A stretch of 64,000 nt of DNA from Actinoplanes octamycinicus (GTDB lineage Bacteria; Actinomycetota; Actinomycetes; Mycobacteriales; Micromonosporaceae), in assembly GCF_014205225.1 (NCBI RefSeq), contig NZ_JACHNB010000001.1:8165501-8229500 (forward strand). The letters are read 5' to 3'. The notes under the pieces are model-generated. The model was not told the DNA's origin. It made no database searches and saw only the letters and a program-made list of their open reading frames with translations. Below are positions 60,336 through 64,000 of the stretch, piece by piece (the stretch's first letter is position 1; each line of letters opens with the position of its first letter). The position numbers and the translations under genes are program-made.

Positions 60336-60982
60336 CAGCTCTTCGGCATCAGAACGGAGTCGATGATGTAGACGTTGGCGTTCGCGGTCTGGACGTTGCC
60401 GCAGACCACCGACGCGCTGTCCGTGCCGACCTTGAAGGCCTCGCCACTGCCGGTCACGGTCAGGTCCTGGCCCTGCAGCGTCTTGTGGGTGCCGGCCAGG
60501 TCGGCCGGGGTGAGCTTGCCGGGCACCACGTGGTAGGTGAGGATGCTGGTCAGCGTCTTCTTGTCGGCCAGCACCTTGTCCAGGGTCGCCTTCGGGATCT
60601 TGGCGAACGCGTCGTTGGTCGGCGCGAACACGGTGATCCCGTCGGCCGAGTTCAGCGAGTCCACCAGACCGGCCTTCTTCACGGCCGTGACCAGGGTGGA
60701 CAGCAGCGGGTTGCCGGACGCGGCGGTGGCCACCGGCACCTTGCCCATCGCCTCGAAGCTGCCGGCGTTCGCCGGATCGGTCGGCACCGCCGCACACCCC
60801 GGGCCGAAGTTCACCATGTCGGTGCTCATGCTCGGGGCCATGCTGGGCGCCGCCGAGGTCATCGTCGGCGCCGCAGCCGTCGTCCCGCCACTGTTGCTGT
60901 CGTCGGAATCACTGCCGCAGGCGGACAGGGAGATCGCGAACAGGGTGGCGGCGGCCAGGGCGGTGAACTTGGTTGCACGCAT
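60335..60982 (-). CDS. Fasciclin-domain lipoprotein (MPT70/MPT83-like)
   Basis: 215 residues. Lipobox LSAC after the signal (MRATKFTALAAATLFAISLSAC), a Ser/Thr/Met-rich linker, and one fasciclin domain: GKVPVATAASGNPLLSTLVTAVKKAGLVDSLNS, ITVFAPTNDAFAKI, LTYHVVPGKL, VQTANANVYIIDSVLMP. In mycobacteria, fasciclin proteins MPT70/MPT83 are the main SigK targets, and here too the gene follows a SigK-type promoter. Start ATG after AGAGGAG. Confidence 0.92.
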   Translation of the reverse strand: MRATKFTALAAATLFAISLSACGSDSDDSNSGGTTAAAPTMTSAAPSMAPSMSTDMVNFGPGCAAVPTDPANAGSFEAMGKVPVATAASGNPLLSTLVTAVKKAGLVDSLNSADGITVFAPTNDAFAKIPKATLDKVLADKKTLTSILTYHVVPGKLTPADLAGTHKTLQGQDLTVTGSGEAFKVGTDSASVVCGNVQTANANVYIIDSVLMPKS

Positions 60983-61016
60983 CGATTTGCTCCTCTTTTT
61001 CGGGACTTACACCGAT

Positions 61017-61045
61017 GATTCGGAGCCGACCGCCCGCCGGATTGG
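61017..61045 (-). promoter_or_regulatory. SigK-type promoter for fasciclin operon
   Basis: Minus strand: CCAATCC (61045-61039), 15 bases, CCGAATC (61023-61017), identical in both elements to the promoter at 57023, 35 bases upstream of the ATG. Confidence 0.82.
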
Positions 61046-61052
61046 TCAAATC

Positions 61053-61778
61053 TCAGATTGTTTTCACGCCGGCCACCGGCCTCGTCGGCTCCGGCGATCC
61101 GCCGGGCGGTTCCACCGAGACGCCGACCGAGGACGCCGTCGACATGCCGTGGACCACCGTGACGGCCGAGGTCTGGCCGGCGGCGAGCACCTTCTCCGAC
61201 ACCGGCTTACCGGCTCGGACCGTCCACAGCTGGAACACCTGACCGCCGGCCGGTGCGGCGTCCGCGGCCATCAGGATCACCCCGGAGTCCCGCAGCCGCG
61301 AGTACGCCACGGTCACCTTGCCGCCGCCGACCAGTGGCTGCTCGCGCAGTTTCACGTCCGGCGCGGCCAGGATGCCCCGCACCTCGGCCTCCCGGGCGCG
61401 CGCGGCTTCGACGGCGGTGCGCTCGTCACGTACCCGAAGCTCCTGAATCGTGAAGACGGCCGTGCCCGCGCCGGCCGCCGCGACCACCGCGGCGGCCGCG
61501 GCAACCCACCTGGTCCGGTACGCCCGCCGGGACCGGCGCGGAGTCTCCACCGGCACCTGCCGGGTCGTCGCGACCGTGGCCAGGACGTTGTCACGCAGCC
61601 GCGGCGGTGGCACCGACCAGGCGCCGTCGGCCAGCCGCGCAGCGGCCTGAGCCAACTCGGCTGCCTCTATCCGGCACGGGTCGCACTCGCGCAGGTGCCG
61701 GTCGACGGCGACCCGTTCGAGATCGTCGACCGCGTCCAGCACATATGCGCCGACCAGTGAATGAATGTCCGCGGTCAT
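61053..61778 (-). CDS. rskA: RskA-type anti-sigma-K factor
   Basis: 241 residues. N-terminal anti-sigma domain with IHSLVGAYVLDAVDDLERVAVDRHLRECDPCRIE, an HRHLRxCxxC-type segment, then a membrane helix (RWVAAAAAVVAAAGAGTAVF, about 90-110) and an extracellular RskA domain (VTVAYSRLRDSGVILMAAD). It should hold SigK at the membrane until cut by regulated proteolysis. Overlaps sigK by 4 bases. Confidence 0.9.
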   Translation of the reverse strand: MTADIHSLVGAYVLDAVDDLERVAVDRHLRECDPCRIEAAELAQAAARLADGAWSVPPPRLRDNVLATVATTRQVPVETPRRSRRAYRTRWVAAAAAVVAAAGAGTAVFTIQELRVRDERTAVEAARAREAEVRGILAAPDVKLREQPLVGGGKVTVAYSRLRDSGVILMAADAAPAGGQVFQLWTVRAGKPVSEKVLAAGQTSAVTVVHGMSTASSVGVSVEPPGGSPEPTRPVAGVKTI

Positions 61779-62380
61779 GCCGTCACCCCCACGCCCAAGC
61801 AGTCACGCAGCCGGATCAGCCCATCGCGCATCCGCGTCTTCACCGTGCCCAGCGGCGTCTCCAACAACTCCGCGACCTGCGGATACGAGTGCCCCTGGTA
61901 GTACGCCATGGTGACCACCTGCCGTTGCAGGCCGGTCAGCTCGTCCAGGCAGTTACGCACCTGCTGCCGCTCCAGCCGCCCGGACACCTCATCGGCCACC
62001 TCGTCATACGGCGTATCGAGCGACGCCGCCCCGACCCGGACGGTCCGATCGGCCGCCGCCTGCTCGGCACGGACCCGGTCGACCGCCCGCCGATGCGCGA
62101 TCGTGAACACCCACGCCGTCGCGGACCCGCCACCGGGGTCGAACCGGGCCGCGGTTCGCCACACCTCCACCAGGGCCTCCTGCGCCACCTCCTCGGCCTG
62201 CGCCGGATCGCGCAGCACCCGCCGGATCAGCCCGTACACCCGGGGCGCCACCAGGTCGTAGAGCCGCGCGAAGGCCTGCTCGTCACCGCGGCCGACCGCC
62301 CGTAACAGGTCGCTCGCATCCGGGCGTCCCGCCGGGTCCGGGTCGGACACCGGGCTCAGATGCTGCGCCCGGCGACTCAT
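61775..62380 (-). CDS. sigK: ECF RNA polymerase sigma factor SigK
   Basis: 201 residues. Region 2: ARLYDLVAPRVYGLIRRVLRDPAQAEEVAQEALVEVWRTAARFDPGGGSATAWVFTIAHRRAVDRVR; region 4: LQRQVVTMAYYQGHSYPQVAELLETPLGTVKTRMRDGLIRLRD. Pairing with an RskA gene, a fasciclin operon and four CCRATCC/CCGAATC promoters supports SigK. ATG 62380 follows GGAG by 6 bases; ATG 62407 is longer but lacks a site. Autoregulated from 62441. Confidence 0.92.
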   Translation of the reverse strand: MSRRAQHLSPVSDPDPAGRPDASDLLRAVGRGDEQAFARLYDLVAPRVYGLIRRVLRDPAQAEEVAQEALVEVWRTAARFDPGGGSATAWVFTIAHRRAVDRVRAEQAAADRTVRVGAASLDTPYDEVADEVSGRLERQQVRNCLDELTGLQRQVVTMAYYQGHSYPQVAELLETPLGTVKTRMRDGLIRLRDCLGVGVTA

Positions 62381-62440
62381 GCCGTGCTCCGCCATCACCA
62401 AAACCATCCCTAGGTCACGCTCGCTCGATACCTACCCGGT

Positions 62441-62469
62441 GATTCGGAGCCGAATGATCACCGGATGGG
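62441..62469 (-). promoter_or_regulatory. SigK-type autoregulatory promoter
   Basis: Minus strand: CCCATCC (62469-62463), 15 bases, CCGAATC (62447-62441), followed by the sigK gene 61 bases on. Its -35 element contains the exact CCATCC of the mycobacterial SigK consensus. Confidence 0.82.
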
Positions 62470-62696
62470 TCTGACCACCGAAAACTGAGGCTTCCAGCGG
62501 TGGCGGCCGGCCCGGACGGCACGTCCCCGGCGTTGACCTCGCCCTGGCCATCGCGCCAGTAGACCGCCCCAGCGATATCTGACCGATAACATCTGATATG
62601 CGACTTTCGGTCACATGCCTCTGTGCTGATCGTCGTATGGGCCACCGGGAGCAGCCGCGCCCTCCCAGTCGATCCGCACGCTCAGGAGACCAGACG

Positions 62697-64000
62697 ATGA
62701 GTCGGCTCACCTTCGGCAGAAAACTGGTCGGCGGCTTCGCGCTGACCCTCGGCCTCACTTCGATCATGGCCGTCACCTCGGCCGCCGCGCTGACCCTGGT
62801 CGTCCGCGGCAACAACACGGCGATCACCGCGGCGACTGACGACCTGCTCCGGGCACAACGGCTGAGCACCGCGATGGAAGGCCGAGTGTCCAGCGTCCGG
62901 GGGTTCTTGATCACCGGCAAACCGGCCGACCTGCAACGCACCCGGCAGGACCGCGACGCCTTCCTCGACCAAACGGCACGGCTACGCGACAGCCTCGGCG
63001 ACGACTCGGCCAAGCAGCTGCTCGACGACGTCACCGCGGCCGAAACCCGATACACCACGGTGCTGGCGCCCCTGCTGGAGAAGCGGCAGTCGACGCGTGA
63101 CCTCACACAGGTGAGTCAGCTGCTCACCGCTGAGCTGGTCGCCGCCCGCCAGGCCGTCCAGGACGCCAACGCCGCGCTCGTCGACCGGATACGCGCCGAC
63201 GTCGAACTCGACCGCGCTCACGCCGCCACGCAAGCCGACCAGGCGATCATCGCCGTCACCCTCCTCGGCGTGCTCGCGCTCGCCAGCGGGGTGTTCATCG
63301 CCCGGCGCCTCAACCGGGCCCTACGCCGTCAGGTCGGCGCCGCTGTCGGCCACATCCAGAGTTCGTCTGCGCAACTGGAGGTGGCAGCCGCCCAGCAGGC
63401 CAACGGCGGCCGTGACCAAGCCGCCGCCCTGGCCGAAATCACGACGACGATCAGCGAACTCCTGATCACCTCACGTCAGATCGCCGAGGGCGCCCAACGC
63501 GTCTCCAAGACCGCCGAGGACACCGAGACCGCCGCCCGCCACGGCGACGCCACCATCAACCAGACCCGCGCCTCCATCACCGCCATCCGCACCCAGGTCG
63601 ACCAGATCGTGCAGCACATGCTGGCCCTGGGCGAGAAGTCGCAGCAGATCGGATCGGTGGTGCAACTGGTCGCCGAGCTCGCCGAACAAACCAACATCCT
63701 GGCCATCAACGCCACCATCGAAGCCACCGGCGCCGGCGAACAAGGCCGTCGCTTCGCCATCGTCGCCGAAGAGATCCGCAAACTCGCCGACCGCACCGCC
63801 ATCTCCGCCAAAGAGATCCGGGCCCTCATCGACGAGATCCGCGCAGCGGTCAACACCACCGTCGTGTCCACCGAAGCCGGCGCACAGGCAGTCGACGCCG
63901 GCACCCGCAACTTCGACGAAGCGACCACCGCCTTCCGCACGATCGCTCAACTCGTCAGCACCACCAACGACGCCACCCGCGAGATCGAACTCTCGACCAA
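62697..64000 (+). CDS. Membrane methyl-accepting chemotaxis protein, partial
   Basis: About 434 residues visible, running off the right edge. Helix 1 at about 12-36, an extracellular helical sensor (CHASE3-like: [24 protein letters not shown]), helix 2 at about 182-202, then the signalling domain. The tip reads [25 protein letters not shown]: the usual EAARAG has become EATGAG, so one conserved Arg contact of CheA/CheW binding is lost. AGGAG precedes ATG 62697. Confidence 0.88.
   Translation, partial: MSRLTFGRKLVGGFALTLGLTSIMAVTSAAALTLVVRGNNTAITAATDDLLRAQRLSTAMEGRVSSVRGFLITGKPADLQRTRQDRDAFLDQTARLRDSLGDDSAKQLLDDVTAAETRYTTVLAPLLEKRQSTRDLTQVSQLLTAELVAARQAVQDANAALVDRIRADVELDRAHAATQADQAIIAVTLLGVLALASGVFIARRLNRALRRQVGAAVGHIQSSSAQLEVAAAQQANGGRDQAAALAEITTTISELLITSRQIAEGAQRVSKTAEDTETAARHGDATINQTRASITAIRTQVDQIVQHMLALGEKSQQIGSVVQLVAELAEQTNILAINATIEATGAGEQGRRFAIVAEEIRKLADRTAISAKEIRALIDEIRAAVNTTVVSTEAGAQAVDAGTRNFDEATTAFRTIAQLVSTTNDATREIELST

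Noticed and set aside
62415..62645. A minus-strand open frame between sigK and the chemoreceptor gene.
   Set aside because: It overlaps the sigK promoter and has no ribosome site or family resemblance.
1..64000. CRISPR arrays, rRNA genes and complete tRNA genes.
   Set aside because: No regularly spaced repeats, rRNA sequence or full tRNA cloverleaf was seen; only a tRNA 3' half at 48694.

Overview
The window is high-GC DNA from a filamentous actinomycete. An acarbose/validamycin-style C7-cyclitol gene set, a StrR-type regulator, four chemoreceptors, many STAS/anti-sigma proteins and a SigK-RskA regulon together suggest a motile-spore-forming Micromonosporaceae member (Actinoplanes type). That placement is an inference; no 16S or other marker is present.

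Region 1 (1-15.5 kb, minus strand). Fifteen tightly packed, mostly overlapping genes form one operon reading leftward from about 14.15 kb and running off the left edge. It encodes a sugar-phosphate (sedoheptulose 7-phosphate) cyclase, a ROK and a GHMP kinase, a NUDIX hydrolase, a HAD phosphatase, a DegT/DnrJ aminotransferase, two MDR dehydrogenases, a PhyH dioxygenase, two sugar-transfer-type proteins, pentose-phosphate-type enzymes, an MFS exporter and an Eis-like N-acetyltransferase. A StrR/ParB-type regulator precedes it. This reads as an aminocyclitol pseudo-oligosaccharide pathway with self-resistance.

Region 2 (15.5-22.4 kb). Housekeeping and decayed genes: a HAD phosphatase, an HxlR regulator divergent from two imine-reductase-like oxidoreductases, an APH-fold phosphotransferase, an RTX-type calcium-repeat protein and a possible RusA-like protein.

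Region 3 (22.43-42.93 kb). A 20.5-kb transposon with matching ends (TGTT..AACA), repeated 17-bp end motifs and a perfect 5-bp target duplication GCGCA. Its right arm holds a four-gene transposition operon: DDE transposase, AAA ATPase and two proteins of unknown family. Its cargo is sensory: a membrane and a cytosolic chemoreceptor, a GAF protein, response regulators, STAS proteins, an anti-sigma ATPase and a MarR regulator. A second, Tn402/Tn5053-like transposon (30.56-37.59 kb; tniA, tniB, tniQ, tniR plus two exported-protein genes) sits inside it and has cut a response-regulator gene.

Region 4 (42.9-48.8 kb). A decayed imuA'-like mutasome gene behind a LexA box, a PAS remnant, a second chemoreceptor/small-protein/GAF module like the one in the transposon, IS5 and HEAT-repeat fragments, a secreted protein and the 3' half of a tRNA-Arg gene, probably an old attachment site.

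Region 5 (48.8-55.4 kb). An arsR-arsO-transporter cluster, an MFS protein lacking its first helix, a membrane GGDEF protein, a STAS/anti-sigma pair and a deleted resolvase.

Region 6 (55.4-64 kb). Four near-identical SigK-type promoters (CCAATCC or CCCATCC, then a 15-bp gap, then (C/T)CGAATC) precede sigK-rskA, fasciclin-molybdopterin oxidoreductase, a CHRD-like protein with a class F sortase, and a Ser/Thr kinase, forming an apparent cell-envelope regulon. A fourth chemoreceptor runs off the right edge.
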